From assembly GCF_019212185.1 (NCBI RefSeq), contig NZ_CP078138.1:1532501-1596500 (forward strand): a stretch of DNA of 64,000 nt, in the 5' to 3' direction. This stretch comes from Pseudomonas fluorescens (GTDB taxonomy: Bacteria; Pseudomonadota; Gammaproteobacteria; Pseudomonadales; Pseudomonadaceae). The translations under genes and the position numbers were made by a program. Under the pieces are notes generated by a model that was given only the letters and a program-made list of their open reading frames with translations, was not told the origin of the DNA and ran no database searches. Below, piece by piece: positions 15,033-24,273 of the stretch (positions within the stretch are counted from its first letter, which is position 1; each line of letters opens with the position of its first letter).

Positions 15033-17612
15033 TTAGATCCGTGTCTTCAGTGTATAGAGCATTTCGAGTGCACGACGGGGTGTCAGGTCATCCAGATCGA
15101 GTTTTGCCAGTTCGTCGAGTACCGGGTGAGGCAGGCTGGCGAACATGTCGCTTTGCTGTGGTACCGCTGGTTTGCCTTTTGCCGGGACCGGGGCTTCATG
15201 GGGCAGGCTGGTGGTTTCCAGGCGACTCAAATGCTCGCGAGCCCGCAATATGACTTCGTTCGGTACACCGGCCAGTTGTGCGACCGCCAAGCCGTAGCTT
15301 TGGCTCGCCGGACCAGGTAGTACGTGGTGCAAGAACACAATGCGTTCGTTGTGCTCGGTAGCATTGAGATGCACGTTTGCCACTAATGGCTGGTTTTCCG
15401 GCAATACCGTCAGTTCGAAGTAATGGGTGGCGAACAGGGTGTAGGCGCGCAATTGAGCCAGGCGCTCGGCGGCGGCCCAAGCCAGGGACAGACCGTCGAA
15501 CGTGCTGGTTCCGCGACCGACTTCGTCCATCAGCACCAGGCTGCGCTCAGTGGCGTTGTGCAGAATGTTCGCGGTTTCGCTCATTTCCACCATGAAGGTC
15601 GAGCGTCCGCCTGCCAGATCGTCGCTGGAGCCAATACGGGTAAAGATGCGGTCCACCAGTGACAGCTCGCAACTGGCGGCGGGCACGAAACTGCCGATAT
15701 GTGCCAGCAGCACAATCAATGCGGTCTGGCGCATGTAGGTGGATTTACCGCCCATATTCGGACCGGTGATCACCAGCATTCGTGTGTTGTCATCAAGGCT
15801 CAGGTCGTTGGCCACGAACGGTGTGGTCAGGACTTGCTCGACAACCGGGTGACGACCCTGACTGATGCGCATGCACGGTTCGCTGACGAAACGAGGGCAG
15901 TTCAGGTCCAGAATGAGTGCGCGCTCTGCAAGGTTACTCAGGACATCCAGTTCGGCCAGTGCCGCTGCGGTATCTTGCAGGGGGGGTAACTGACTGATCA
16001 GGTCTTCGAGCAACGCCTCGTAGAGCATTTTTTCGCGCGCCAGTGCGCGGCTCTTGGCGGACAATGCCTTGTCTTCAAAAGCCTTGAGCTCCGGCGTGAT
16101 AAAGCGCTCGGCGCCCTTGAGTGTCTGGCGTCGGATGTAATCGGCTGGCGCTTGCTCCGCCTGCTTGCTTGGCAACTCGATAAAGTAGCCGTGGATTCGG
16201 TTGTAGCCGACTTTCAAGTGGGACAGGCCGGTCCGGGCTTTTTCCCTGGCCTCGAGGTCGATCAGGAACTGGCCAGCGTTTTCGCTCAAGGCTTGCAGCT
16301 CATCCAGTTCGGCGTCGTAACCGGTTTTCAACACGCCGCCATCACGGATTACCGCGGGCGGGTTGTCGATAATGGCGGTTTCCAGCAGTGCCGCCAGTTC
16401 CGGATAGGTACTGGTAATCACTGCCAACTGAATGAGGTGCGGCGCCTCCAGTTCGCTCATCGCCAGTTGCAACTGGGGCAGGGCGCCGAGGGCATCACGC
16501 AGTCGAGCCAAGTCGCGAGGGCGAGCGTTACGCAAGCCGATCCGCGCCAGAATGCGCTCGATGTCGCCGATTTCCTTGAGTTGCGGCTGCAGTTTCTCGA
16601 ATCGATAGCCGTCGAGCAGGCACGTGATCGAACCCTGCCGAGCTTGCAGCACTGTCAGGTCGCGCAGCGGGCGGTTCAGCCAGCGGGTCAGCAAGCGGCT
16701 GCCCATGGCGGTTTGGCAACGATCGACCACCGATTGCAGAGTGTTGTCGCGACCGCCGGCCAAATTGACATCGAGTTCCAGGTTACGACGGCTGGCACCG
16801 TCCAACACCACGGTGTCGTCCAGGCGCTCATGGCGCAGGCTGCGCAGGTGCGGCAGGGCTGTACGCTGGGTCTCCTTGGCGTAGCTCAGCAGGCAGCCGG
16901 CGGCGCCGATGGCCAGGGTCAGGTTTTCGCAACCAAAGCCTTTGAGGTCTTGAGTGGAAAATTGCTGGCACAGGCTCTTCAGCGCCGAGTCCCGCTCAAA
17001 ATCCCAAGGCGCACGGCGGCGAACACCGCGACGCTTTTCGGCAGGCAGGTCTTTAGGCCAGTCGTCCGGAATCATCAATTCGACCGGATTGACCCGTTCC
17101 AACTCCGCCAGCAGATTTTCCCAACCCTTGATTTCCAGCACGGTGAAGTTGCCACTGGTGATGTCCAGCACGGCCAGGCCAAACAGGCGCTCGTCACCCA
17201 GCACGGCCGCGATCAGGTTGTCGCGACGTTCATCGAGCAGCGCTTCGTCGCTGACGGTGCCAGGGGTGATGATGCGAACCACCTGACGCTCCACCGGCCC
17301 TTTGCTGGTTGCAGGGTCGCCAACCTGTTCACAGATCACCACCGATTCGCCGAGTTTGACCAGTTTCGCGAGGTAGCCTTCGGCGGAGTGGTACGGAATG
17401 CCGCACATTGGAATCGCCTGGCCCGCCGATTGCCCGCGAGCCGTCAGCGTGATGTCCAGCAGCTTGGCCGCTTTCTTCGCATCTTCATAGAAGATCTCGT
17501 AGAAATCGCCCATGCGATAGAACATCAACTGGTCCGGATGCTGGTTCTTAAGGCGCCAGTACTGCTGCATCATCGGGGTGTGGGAGGACAGGTCGGAGAG
17601 TGCTTTATTCAT
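15033..17612 (-). CDS. mutS: DNA mismatch repair protein MutS
   Basis: Recognises mismatches and small loops and starts repair with MutL. The 859-residue protein has the mismatch-reading Phe-x-Glu motif in [12 protein letters not shown] near residue 36, the connector and lever domains, and the C-terminal ABC ATPase with Walker [14 protein letters not shown], the signature region [16 protein letters not shown] and Walker [17 protein letters not shown]. The length is normal and the frame is intact, so the strain is not an obvious mutator. It forms the left border of the tailocin insertion hotspot mutS-cinA. Confidence 0.98.
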   Translation of the reverse strand: MNKALSDLSSHTPMMQQYWRLKNQHPDQLMFYRMGDFYEIFYEDAKKAAKLLDITLTARGQSAGQAIPMCGIPYHSAEGYLAKLVKLGESVVICEQVGDPATSKGPVERQVVRIITPGTVSDEALLDERRDNLIAAVLGDERLFGLAVLDITSGNFTVLEIKGWENLLAELERVNPVELMIPDDWPKDLPAEKRRGVRRRAPWDFERDSALKSLCQQFSTQDLKGFGCENLTLAIGAAGCLLSYAKETQRTALPHLRSLRHERLDDTVVLDGASRRNLELDVNLAGGRDNTLQSVVDRCQTAMGSRLLTRWLNRPLRDLTVLQARQGSITCLLDGYRFEKLQPQLKEIGDIERILARIGLRNARPRDLARLRDALGALPQLQLAMSELEAPHLIQLAVITSTYPELAALLETAIIDNPPAVIRDGGVLKTGYDAELDELQALSENAGQFLIDLEAREKARTGLSHLKVGYNRIHGYFIELPSKQAEQAPADYIRRQTLKGAERFITPELKAFEDKALSAKSRALAREKMLYEALLEDLISQLPPLQDTAAALAELDVLSNLAERALILDLNCPRFVSEPCMRISQGRHPVVEQVLTTPFVANDLSLDDNTRMLVITGPNMGGKSTYMRQTALIVLLAHIGSFVPAASCELSLVDRIFTRIGSSDDLAGGRSTFMVEMSETANILHNATERSLVLMDEVGRGTSTFDGLSLAWAAAERLAQLRAYTLFATHYFELTVLPENQPLVANVHLNATEHNERIVFLHHVLPGPASQSYGLAVAQLAGVPNEVILRAREHLSRLETTSLPHEAPVPAKGKPAVPQQSDMFASLPHPVLDELAKLDLDDLTPRRALEMLYTLKTRI

Positions 17613-17727
17613 CGGCTAATCAGGTGAATTCATTCAAGAGGATGGGCAAAGGAGGGTGCTGCAGAGGCCTTCGCGCGATGGACGCAAGGTTAACACGGGC
17701 GGGTCCGCGCGACCCAGGATCAACGTC

Positions 17728-17804
17728 ATGCAGGAGCTTGGTTGTGCTTATGCAAATGTGCATTTGTCATTGCACAAAAGAACATGCATTATGCAATTTA
17801 TGCA
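17728..17804. promoter_or_regulatory. Cluster of ATGCA/TGCAT half-sites at the repressor promoter
   Basis: Within 77 bases there are ATGCA at 17728, ATGCA/TGCAT with a four-base spacer at 17750-17763, the perfect palindrome TGCAT-T-ATGCA at 17785-17795, and ATGCA at 17800. The palindrome overlaps the candidate ATG at 17791. TTGT and ACAA also form an inverted pair at 17764-17777. This is the expected layout of autorepression by the downstream phage-type repressor. Confidence 0.6.
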
Positions 17805-18534
17805 AAAACGCAACGTTTCCATCGTCCTCAGAGCGCTGCTCGATCAGCACGGCATCTCCCCCACGGAGTTGCACCGGCGTACTGGCGTGCCGCAATCGAC
17901 CCTGTCACGGATTCTCGGCGGCAAGATCGCCGATCCCTCGGACAGGCATATCTCGAAAATCGCCGACTATTTCCAGGTAAGTACCGACCAACTGCGCGGT
18001 CGTGTGGAGATCGTTTCCGGTTATTCATCGACTCGTGAGCCCTCACACTCGGAGCTCAAGGACATAAGCTTGTGGGATGACGATACCCCCATTGATGACG
18101 ATGAGGTGTCCGTGCCTTTTTTGCGTGAGGTCGAATTGGCCGCTGGATCGGGAAGGTTTGCCATCGAGGAAAGTGAACGCGCCAGCTTGCGATTCGGCAA
18201 GCGCAGCCTGCGGCATAACGGAGTTCAGTTCGATCAGGCCAAATGCGTGACCGTGCGTGGCAACAGCATGTTGCCGGTGTTGCGCGATGGCGCCACGGTG
18301 GGCGTCAACGCTGGTAAGTGCGGGATCGGCGACATCGTCGATGGCGACCTGTATGCCATCAATCACAATGGGCAACTGCGGGTTAAGCAGCTGTATCGCC
18401 TGCCGAGCGGGATTCGCCTGCGTAGCTTCAATCGGGAAGAGCACCCCGACGAAGACTACAGCTTTCAGGACGTTCAGACTGGGCAGATCGTTATTCTGGG
18501 GCACGTATTCTGGTGGGGTATGTACGCCCGTTGA
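17791..18534 (+). CDS. Phage-type LexA-like repressor (PrtR/CI family) of a lost tailocin
   Basis: A 247-residue regulator with an N-terminal HTH (residues 7-70, TELHRRTGVPQSTLSRILGG) and a C-terminal S24/LexA autoprotease domain. The self-cleavage dipeptide Ala118-Gly119, nucleophile Ser159 (GNSMLPVL) and general-base Lys199 (RVKQL) are all present, so RecA-stimulated inactivation should still work. It resembles PrtR, the pyocin-control repressor, and sits in the mutS-cinA tailocin site with only a holin beside it. The start may be 17791 or 17800; neither has a strong SD. Upstream and downstream ATGCA/TGCAT palindromes are likely operators. Confidence 0.9.
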   Translation: MQFMQKRNVSIVLRALLDQHGISPTELHRRTGVPQSTLSRILGGKIADPSDRHISKIADYFQVSTDQLRGRVEIVSGYSSTREPSHSELKDISLWDDDTPIDDDEVSVPFLREVELAAGSGRFAIEESERASLRFGKRSLRHNGVQFDQAKCVTVRGNSMLPVLRDGATVGVNAGKCGIGDIVDGDLYAINHNGQLRVKQLYRLPSGIRLRSFNREEHPDEDYSFQDVQTGQIVILGHVFWWGMYAR

Positions 18535-18555
18535 GGTTTTTCACATACGGGATTG

Positions 18556-18577
18556 GGCCGCCGCAGGGCGGTTTTTT
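18556..18577 (+). terminator. Repressor terminator
   Basis: CCGCC (18558-18562), loop GCAG, GGCGG (18567-18571), then six T. It ends the repressor transcript before the separate holin promoter. Confidence 0.75.
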
Positions 18578-18632
18578 CTTGTCTGGGTTAATGCGTTTGT
18601 GCATTGTTTTGTCAGTGATCGCGTCATTCTGA

Positions 18633-18661
18633 TTGACCTTATATGCATTGATGCATAGTCT
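18633..18661 (+). promoter_or_regulatory. Holin promoter with embedded operator palindrome
   Basis: TTGACC (18633-18638) and TAGTCT (18656-18661) are separated by 17 bases. The perfect inverted repeat TATGCAT-TG-ATGCATA (18642-18657) fills the spacer and enters the -10. It shares the TGCAT/ATGCA half-site with the repressor region, so the repressor probably blocks this promoter. GGAGG precedes the holin ATG. Confidence 0.55.
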
Positions 18662-18694
18662 GGGTGTCGGCATTGTCCAGCCCGGAGGTATTAA

Positions 18695-19045
18695 ATGACA
18701 ATCGAACAGCAAGGGCTGCTGGAGATCCCTGTATGGCTGGTCATGGCGCTCGCAGTGCTGGGCGGAGTGATGGGGGAGATGTGGCGCGCCGACAAGGAAG
18801 GTGCGCAGGGTTGGTCGTTGGTGCGGCGCCTGATCTTGCGCTCCGGGTCCAGCATGATGTGCGGTGTATCGGTGGTGATGCTGCTGTATGCCGCCAATGT
18901 GTCGGCCTGGACTGCGGGAGCGCTAGGCGGTTTGACGGCGGTGGCCGGTGCGGACTTTGCCATCGGCGTGTATCGACGCTGGGTTGCCCGGCGTATCAAT
19001 GTCGTTGAATCCATTGCCCATGATCGCGGTCGGGATCGGTCCTAG
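18695..19045 (+). CDS. Tailocin/phage-type holin
   Basis: A 116-residue membrane protein with hydrophobic segments at about residues 10-26, 50-70 and 72-85 and a basic, polar C-terminus (RRWVARRINVVES), matching the holin usually found just after the repressor in the R-type tailocin islands of fluorescens pseudomonads. Holins open the inner membrane so that an endolysin can reach the cell wall. No endolysin, spanin, tail or fibre gene follows; pncC starts 94 bases downstream. GGAGGTATTAA precedes the ATG. Confidence 0.8.
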   Translation: MTIEQQGLLEIPVWLVMALAVLGGVMGEMWRADKEGAQGWSLVRRLILRSGSSMMCGVSVVMLLYAANVSAWTAGALGGLTAVAGADFAIGVYRRWVARRINVVESIAHDRGRDRS

Positions 19046-19138
19046 TCAGCGTCTCACATTTTGTCCCAGCCAGAGCCTTGCAAGCGCTATCTGGTCCTGT
19101 AGGGTAGAGCGCACGCCCGTCTGACCAAGGAGATAACC

Positions 19139-19639
19139 GTGAATGAAATCACTCAACTGGCTGCGGAACTTGGCCGGCGTCTGCAGGTTCTCAACGCCCA
19201 TGTCAGCACTGCCGAGTCCTGTACCGGAGGCGGTATCGCCGAGGCGATCACCCGGATCGCCGGCAGCTCGGCATGGTTCGAGGCGGGTTATGTCACCTAT
19301 TCCAATCGGCAGAAAACTCGACAATTGAAGGTGCCAGCCGAATTGTTCGAGCAGGTTGGCGCGGTGAGTCGTGAAGTGGTCGAAGCCATGGTCCGCGGAG
19401 CCCAGCATGCCAGTCATGCGCGTTTCGCCGTGGCCGTCAGCGGGATTGCCGGGCCGGATGGCGGCTCGCCGAACAAGCCAGTCGGTACCGTCTGGCTGGC
19501 CTGGGGCGTGGGCGAGGCGGTATTTGCCGAGTGCCGGCATTTCCCCGGTAACCGCGATGAGGTCCGCCGACAAACGGTGAAGGCCGCGCTAGAGGGGCTG
19601 CTGCAGCATGCCGCCGGAGAAATCTCAAATCAGGGGTAG
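19139..19639 (+). CDS. pncC: Nicotinamide-nucleotide amidohydrolase (CinA C-terminal domain)
   Basis: Deamidates NMN to nicotinate mononucleotide, recycling NAD breakdown products. The 166-residue protein is a stand-alone CinA C-terminal domain with the conserved [28 protein letters not shown] and [22 protein letters not shown] blocks. A GTG start at 19139 with AAGGAGATAACC upstream is clear. It is often named cinA in Pseudomonas. Its position before recA is conserved and it forms the right border of the mutS-cinA prophage/tailocin hotspot. Confidence 0.95.
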   Translation: MNEITQLAAELGRRLQVLNAHVSTAESCTGGGIAEAITRIAGSSAWFEAGYVTYSNRQKTRQLKVPAELFEQVGAVSREVVEAMVRGAQHASHARFAVAVSGIAGPDGGSPNKPVGTVWLAWGVGEAVFAECRHFPGNRDEVRRQTVKAALEGLLQHAAGEISNQG

Positions 19640-19666
19640 GCGATCCACAATCGCTGTGGAATAATA

Positions 19667-19682
19667 CTGTCTACTTATACAG
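19667..19682 (+). promoter_or_regulatory. LexA (SOS) box of recA
   Basis: CTGTCTACTTATACAG fits CTG-N10-CAG and lies 40 bases before the recA start. The bases after it (GTG) match those after the dinB box at 40689-40704. Confidence 0.9.
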
Positions 19683-19722
19683 GTGTTGGCCGTCAGGCCT
19701 TATTGATTACGTGAGGACTTTA

Positions 19723-20781
19723 ATGGACGACAACAAGAAGAAAGCCTTGGCTGCGGCCCTGGGTCAGATCGAACGTCAATTCGGCAAGGGTGCCGTAATG
19801 CGTATGGGCGATCAGGACCGTCAGGCGATCCCGGCTATTTCCACGGGCTCTCTGGGTCTGGACATCGCACTCGGCATTGGCGGTCTGCCAAAAGGCCGTA
19901 TCGTTGAAATCTACGGTCCTGAATCCTCCGGTAAAACCACGCTGACCCTGTCGGTGATTGCCCAGGCCCAAAAAGCCGGTGCGACCTGCGCATTCGTCGA
20001 TGCCGAGCACGCACTGGACCCGGAGTACGCCGGCAAGCTGGGCGTGAACGTTGATGACCTGCTGGTATCCCAGCCAGATACCGGTGAACAAGCGCTGGAA
20101 ATCACCGACATGTTGGTGCGCTCGAACGCGGTTGACGTGATCATCGTCGACTCCGTGGCGGCACTGGTACCGAAGGCTGAAATCGAAGGCGAGATGGGTG
20201 ACATGCACGTGGGCCTCCAAGCCCGTCTGATGTCCCAGGCGCTGCGTAAAATCACCGGTAACATCAAGAACGCCAACTGCCTGGTGATCTTCATCAACCA
20301 GATCCGGATGAAGATTGGTGTAATGTTCGGCAGCCCGGAAACCACCACCGGTGGTAACGCGTTGAAGTTCTATGCTTCGGTTCGTTTGGACATCCGTCGT
20401 ATTGGCGCGGTCAAGGAAGGCGACGAAGTGGTCGGCAGCGAGACCCGCGTCAAGGTCGTCAAAAACAAGGTTGCAGCGCCATTCCGCCAGACAGAGTTCC
20501 AGATTCTTTACGGCAAGGGCATCTACCTTAACGGTGAGATGATCGACTTGGGCGTACTGCATGGTTTTGTCGAGAAGTCCGGTGCCTGGTATGCCTACAA
20601 CGGCACTAAGATCGGTCAGGGTAAGGCCAACTCGGCCAAGTTCCTCGCGGACAATCCGGACGTTGCTGCGAATCTCGAGAAGCAGATTCGCGACAAGCTG
20701 CTGTCTCCAGCCGGGAACCACGAGGCCGCCAAGGTCAACCAGACTGAAGATGATCTGGCCGAAGCCGACGCTGATATCTGA
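19723..20781 (+). CDS. recA: Recombinase RecA
   Basis: Strand-exchange ATPase and coprotease for LexA and phage repressors. The 352-residue protein has Walker [10 protein letters not shown], Walker [16 protein letters not shown]-binding loop 2 region [17 protein letters not shown], and an acidic C-terminus. The ATG at 19723 (after GTGAGGAC) gives the canonical [19 protein letters not shown]; an in-frame GTG at 19711 is less likely. An SOS box lies upstream and recX follows nine bases after the stop, as usual. RecA would be the trigger for cleavage of the repressor at 17791. Confidence 0.98.
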   Translation: MDDNKKKALAAALGQIERQFGKGAVMRMGDQDRQAIPAISTGSLGLDIALGIGGLPKGRIVEIYGPESSGKTTLTLSVIAQAQKAGATCAFVDAEHALDPEYAGKLGVNVDDLLVSQPDTGEQALEITDMLVRSNAVDVIIVDSVAALVPKAEIEGEMGDMHVGLQARLMSQALRKITGNIKNANCLVIFINQIRMKIGVMFGSPETTTGGNALKFYASVRLDIRRIGAVKEGDEVVGSETRVKVVKNKVAAPFRQTEFQILYGKGIYLNGEMIDLGVLHGFVEKSGAWYAYNGTKIGQGKANSAKFLADNPDVAANLEKQIRDKLLSPAGNHEAAKVNQTEDDLAEADADI

Positions 20782-20789
20782 TTGACCCC

Positions 20790-21257
20790 ATGATCGCCGT
20801 ACTCGATACCCTCGTCGCAGTGCGGCGAACTGCAATGGACCTGCTCGCGCGACGCGAGCATGGTCGAGTCGAGCTGACGCGCAAATTGCGTCAGCGCGGC
20901 GCTCCCGAAGAATTGATCGACACTGCACTCGACCGCTTGACGGAAGAAGGGCTGCTGTCCGAATCGCGTTACCTCGAAAGTTTTGTTTCCTACCGCGCCC
21001 GCTCGGGTTACGGCCCTCTGCGTATCCGCGAAGAGCTGGGGCAGCGTGGTTTGCAACGCGCAGACATCGAGTTGGCCCTGCGTGAGAGCGGCATCAACTG
21101 GCAGGCACAGTTGGAGGACGTCTGGCGACGCAAGTTTTCCGGGCAGTTGCCGGTGGACGCCCGTGAACGTGCCAAGCAGGGGCGATTTCTCGCTTATCGA
21201 GGTTATTCCATGGAGATGATCGGCCGCTTGTTCAGCGGCCGAGGAATGGAAGACTGA
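20790..21257 (+). CDS. recX: Regulatory protein RecX
   Basis: Caps and inhibits growth of RecA filaments. The 155-residue helical-repeat protein has the family motifs [17 protein letters not shown] and [20 protein letters not shown], with three tandem three-helix repeats. It follows recA by eight bases, so it is cotranscribed and SOS-induced. A strong terminator closes the operon. Confidence 0.96.
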   Translation: MIAVLDTLVAVRRTAMDLLARREHGRVELTRKLRQRGAPEELIDTALDRLTEEGLLSESRYLESFVSYRARSGYGPLRIREELGQRGLQRADIELALRESGINWQAQLEDVWRRKFSGQLPVDARERAKQGRFLAYRGYSMEMIGRLFSGRGMED

Positions 21258-21260
21258 TCG

Positions 21261-21290
21261 GGCCCGACTATGAAAGTAGTCGGGCCTTTT
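21261..21290 (+). terminator. recA-recX operon terminator
   Basis: GGCCCGACTA (21261-21270) and TAGTCGGGCC (21277-21286) form a perfect 10-bp stem followed by TTTT. Confidence 0.9.
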
Positions 21291-21294
21291 GCAT

Positions 21295-22413
21295 TCAGGT
21301 GACTTTGCCAGGCTCCCGTTTGTGATTCGGGATTGCAGGTTTGGTTTTCGCCCAGTTGTCGCTCAGGTTGATGTAGTCCACCAGTTCGCGCAGACGCCCG
21401 TGATCGCGGGCTTTGAAGCTGAATACCAGTCGCGTCAGGTGGCTGAATTGAGCTTCATCTTGCTCCTCGCCACGGTATTCATGCTGGTGGAATTGATCAC
21501 TCAGGCACAGATCGGCGAAGGCGGTTTGCATGTGCTCCAGCGCCTGTTCGTTGAGCGGGTGGTTCATGCGGATCACGAACTGGTTTTTCAGCCAGCGGCT
21601 TGAGTGAAAGTTGCTGTAGAACTGATTGATCTGCACCACCGCCTCTTCAGCGCTGTATACCAGGCGCACCAGCTTCAGGTCGTTGGGCAGGATGTAGTGG
21701 TTGGCCTCCAGTTGATTGCGAATGAAGTCCAGTGCCCCTTCCCAGAACGTGCCCCCGGGAGTATCCAGCAGTACTACCGGAACCAGGGGGCTTTTGCCGG
21801 TCTGAATCAGTGTCAGGACTTCCAGGGCTTCATCCAGTGTGCCGAAACCGCCGGGGCACAGCACCAGGGCGTCGGCCTCCTTGACGAAAAACAGTTTGCG
21901 GGTAAAGAAAAAGTGGAAGGGCAGCAAGTTACCGGTGCCGCCCACTGTCGGATTGGCGTGCTGTTCGAAAGGCAGGGTGATGTTGAACCCCAGGCTATGC
22001 TCACGGCCAGCGCCTTCATGGGCGGCGGCCATGATCCCGCCCCCTGCGCCGGTGATCACCATTAGCCCCGATTGCGCGAGTTTTTCCCCCAGGTCTCGGG
22101 CCTGAGCGTACAGCGGGTGTTCGACTGGTGTACGTGCCGAGCCGAATACCGTGACTTTACGGCGTCCCTTGAACTGTTCGAGGACGCGGAACGCGTGCTC
22201 CAATTCGCGTAGGGCTTGCAGGGTAATTTTGGCGTTCCAGCGATTATGGTCGTCCTGGGCCATACGCAGGACCGTCAGCATCATGTCGCGGTAAATTGGG
22301 ATGTTCGGGCTGTTTGGGGAAACCAGGTTGAGTTGCTCTTCGATCTTGCTGCCGAGATCGACGCCGTTGCTTTGAAAATGACGTATCAGCGAGTCATTCG
22401 GTTGGTAGGGCAT
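21295..22413 (-). CDS. LOG-family protein (Rossmann-fold nucleotide hydrolase-like)
   Basis: A 372-residue protein with the LOG/lysine-decarboxylase-like Rossmann domain in its middle: FGSARTP, ITGAGGGIMAAAHEGAG and the signature PGGFGTLDEALEV. LOG proteins include cytokinin-activating phosphoribohydrolases and bacterial nucleotide 5'-monophosphate nucleosidases. The long N- and C-terminal extensions match the larger proteobacterial LOG type rather than the short plant-like type. The substrate cannot be told from sequence; a nucleoside monophosphate is the likely class. AAGGAGAAG precedes the start. It is convergent with recX. Confidence 0.88.
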   Translation of the reverse strand: MPYQPNDSLIRHFQSNGVDLGSKIEEQLNLVSPNSPNIPIYRDMMLTVLRMAQDDHNRWNAKITLQALRELEHAFRVLEQFKGRRKVTVFGSARTPVEHPLYAQARDLGEKLAQSGLMVITGAGGGIMAAAHEGAGREHSLGFNITLPFEQHANPTVGGTGNLLPFHFFFTRKLFFVKEADALVLCPGGFGTLDEALEVLTLIQTGKSPLVPVVLLDTPGGTFWEGALDFIRNQLEANHYILPNDLKLVRLVYSAEEAVVQINQFYSNFHSSRWLKNQFVIRMNHPLNEQALEHMQTAFADLCLSDQFHQHEYRGEEQDEAQFSHLTRLVFSFKARDHGRLRELVDYINLSDNWAKTKPAIPNHKREPGKVT

Positions 22414-22748
22414 TCAACTTCTCCTTCTACACAGAACCCTCGGTTCGTGAGCCAGACGCTGGATGGCAGTTCCTTTTCTGCCGCGGACGTTGAACATCAA
22501 TACATTGAATCTAGACGTTCGCCGGCCGTTGCGCTGGCTTGATCATGGCCCTCCCGTGATTGTGCTGGCAAGCGCTGATCAATGACTTTCCACCGCCCGT
22601 CTGAAGGCACGCTGCCCCCTGTAGTCTCTGATTAACTGAAGGACAGACACAACACATCAGTCATGCGTCCAGGGCAGGCGCATGGCACCAGGAGCGGTAG
22701 GGAGTCATCGGCAGCTACGGGTGATTCACGGGCACGGAGGCGGGATCA
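22414..22748. other. 335-base gap, divergent promoter region
   Basis: Lies between the divergent LOG gene and the small ribbon-helix-helix gene, so it must hold both promoters. I see no convincing -35/-10 pair, repeat, small RNA or gene remnant. Confidence 0.4.
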
Positions 22749-22940
22749 ATGACTCTGGTGATTCTGGAGATCGATGCGCAGTTGTACCAAACGCTGAAAG
22801 CGGCAGCCGAGGATCATCAAGTGAGCCTCGAAGAGGAATGTCGGCGGCGGCTGGAGGGTAAAGAGCAGCGCTCGCCCTATTTGCAGGCGCTGGTCGCTGA
22901 GCTGCGCGCGGCTGAAGAGCAGCGACGCGCGGGCTCGTAG
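22749..22940 (+). CDS. Small FitA/Arc-like ribbon-helix-helix protein, orphan
   Basis: A 63-residue protein beginning VILEIDAQLYQTLKAAAEDH, then SLEEECRRRLEG and a basic/acidic helical tail. This is the beta-strand plus two-helix pattern of FitA/Arc-type antitoxins. GGAGGCGGGATCA precedes the ATG, so it looks translated. No PIN or other toxin gene follows; the next gene is on the other strand four bases away. It may be a stand-alone regulator or an antitoxin remnant. Confidence 0.75.
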   Translation: MTLVILEIDAQLYQTLKAAAEDHQVSLEEECRRRLEGKEQRSPYLQALVAELRAAEEQRRAGS

Positions 22941-22943
22941 TGG

Positions 22944-23369
22944 TTACTTCTTCTTTTGCGCAGGTGTCGCCGGGCAATCCGATTCCTGGAATTTGGCCGA
23001 AGCGACCGGGCGATTGGTTTTGTTCTCGGTGAACTCGTAGCGCATGATCGCGCCCTTGGCCATCAGCTTCCGGTAGTTCGGGTTGCGGCAGACGCTGGCG
23101 CCCAATTGCAGGTATACCGCCTTGGGGTTGGTGCGCATCTGATCGGCATAGTCTTTCTGCACGCTCAAATGGTCGATCAATTCCTTGCCTTCGACGGTAT
23201 AGCCCATGTCGAGAATATCGTTGCTGACTTCGCGAGGCAGGCCGACGTTACTTTCCTGGGCAACCTTCTGCAGCATCTTGTTCAGGTCGTAGTCTTGCTT
23301 GGACGCGGCCTGGGCACTGAAGGGTAGCGCCAGTAGCAGGGCGGCGGTGGGAACGATAAGGCGCAGCAT
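22944..23369 (-). CDS. Secreted PA3611-family protein
   Basis: A 141-residue protein with a clear Sec signal (about residues 1-21, LLLALPFSAQA cleaved before ASKQD), two Cys (in ASVCRNPNY and ESDCPAT) that could form a disulphide, and a Lys-rich end. It resembles the P. aeruginosa PA3611 family, annotated as quorum-sensing-regulated virulence factors, and occurs at the matching chromosomal position near recA and erdR. Biochemical function is unknown. GGAGAG precedes the start. Confidence 0.8.
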   Translation of the reverse strand: MLRLIVPTAALLLALPFSAQAASKQDYDLNKMLQKVAQESNVGLPREVSNDILDMGYTVEGKELIDHLSVQKDYADQMRTNPKAVYLQLGASVCRNPNYRKLMAKGAIMRYEFTENKTNRPVASAKFQESDCPATPAQKKK

Positions 23370-23559
23370 GGAACTCTCCTGATTCAGTGACTGGTGCTTC
23401 GACCCGTCACAGGGCTGAGCGTTCAGTGGCGGGAAATTATAGGGGGCAGGGCGCGGGCGGTACAGGCTTGTGCAGAGTGCTCTGGTAAACTGGCGCGACT
23501 TTATTGCCCAGCCGAGCGCCTTTCGTGTCGATTCAATTCATCTGCCGTCGAAACTTGTC

Positions 23560-24270
23560 ATGAGCCACGCCGTTTCCCGATTGCGCGCCCTGCGTCTGGC
23601 GCGGGCCGTCAGACCTTTTGTGGCGCGGGGCTCGCGGGCCGAACGTTGCGCCCGTTGCCGTGTGATTCCAAGCCATTGCATGTGTGCCTGGCGGCCGACA
23701 GTCGCTGCCAAGTCAGCCATGTGCCTGGTGATGCACGACGTCGAGCCGATGAAGCCGAGCAACACCGGCTGGCTGATTGCCGATGTGATCGACCAGACCA
23801 GTGCATTTGCCTGGTCGCGTACTGAAGTCGAGCCGGAGCTGCTTGCACTGATCGCCGATCCGCAATGGCAGCCCTACATCGTGTTTCCCGGCGAATTTGT
23901 CGCTCCCGAGCGGGTGGTTTCGCAGGTCACGCTGGAAGAGGGAAAGCGTCCTTTGTTCATTCTGCTGGATGCCACCTGGAGTGAAGCGCGCAAAATGTTT
24001 CGCAAGAGTCCTTATCTCGAGCACTTACCGGTGCTGAGCCTGGCGCCTGAGCAACTGTCGCGATACAAACTGCGTCGCTCCAAGCGCGATGATCACTTCT
24101 GTACTGCCGAGGTCGCGGCGCTATGCCTTGAGTTGGCTGACGATCAAGTGGCCAGTGAAGTGCTGGACGCCTACCTTGACGTCTTCAGCACCCATTACCT
24201 GTCGGCCAAGTTCCAGCAGCCAATCGACCCGGACGACGCCCCCCACAGCCGGTTGAAGCCTTACCTTTAA
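23560..24270 (+). CDS. DTW-domain tRNA-uridine aminocarboxypropyltransferase
   Basis: A 236-residue DTW/TapT-family enzyme; the family transfers the 3-amino-3-carboxypropyl group of SAM to U47 of tRNAs (acp3U). It has an N-terminal Cys cluster (CARCRVIPSHCMC), the SPOUT-like core, and the signature DATWSEARKMFRKSPYL with YKLRRSKRDDHFCTAEVAA. The ATG at 23560 gives the family-length protein, although its SD is weak; the frame is open upstream to 23470. The E. coli member is YfiP/TapT. Confidence 0.9.
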   Translation: MSHAVSRLRALRLARAVRPFVARGSRAERCARCRVIPSHCMCAWRPTVAAKSAMCLVMHDVEPMKPSNTGWLIADVIDQTSAFAWSRTEVEPELLALIADPQWQPYIVFPGEFVAPERVVSQVTLEEGKRPLFILLDATWSEARKMFRKSPYLEHLPVLSLAPEQLSRYKLRRSKRDDHFCTAEVAALCLELADDQVASEVLDAYLDVFSTHYLSAKFQQPIDPDDAPHSRLKPYL

Positions 24271-24273
24271 ACT

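Noticed and set aside
16152..17627. 491-codon open frame antisense to mutS
   Set aside because: Mirror frame of the high-GC mutS gene. Composition rich in Gln/His/Arg as expected for a shadow frame.
18695..19045. Holin gene as a true membrane protein of host function
   Set aside because: Its position just after a phage-type repressor in the mutS-cinA site and its size and helices fit tailocin holins better.
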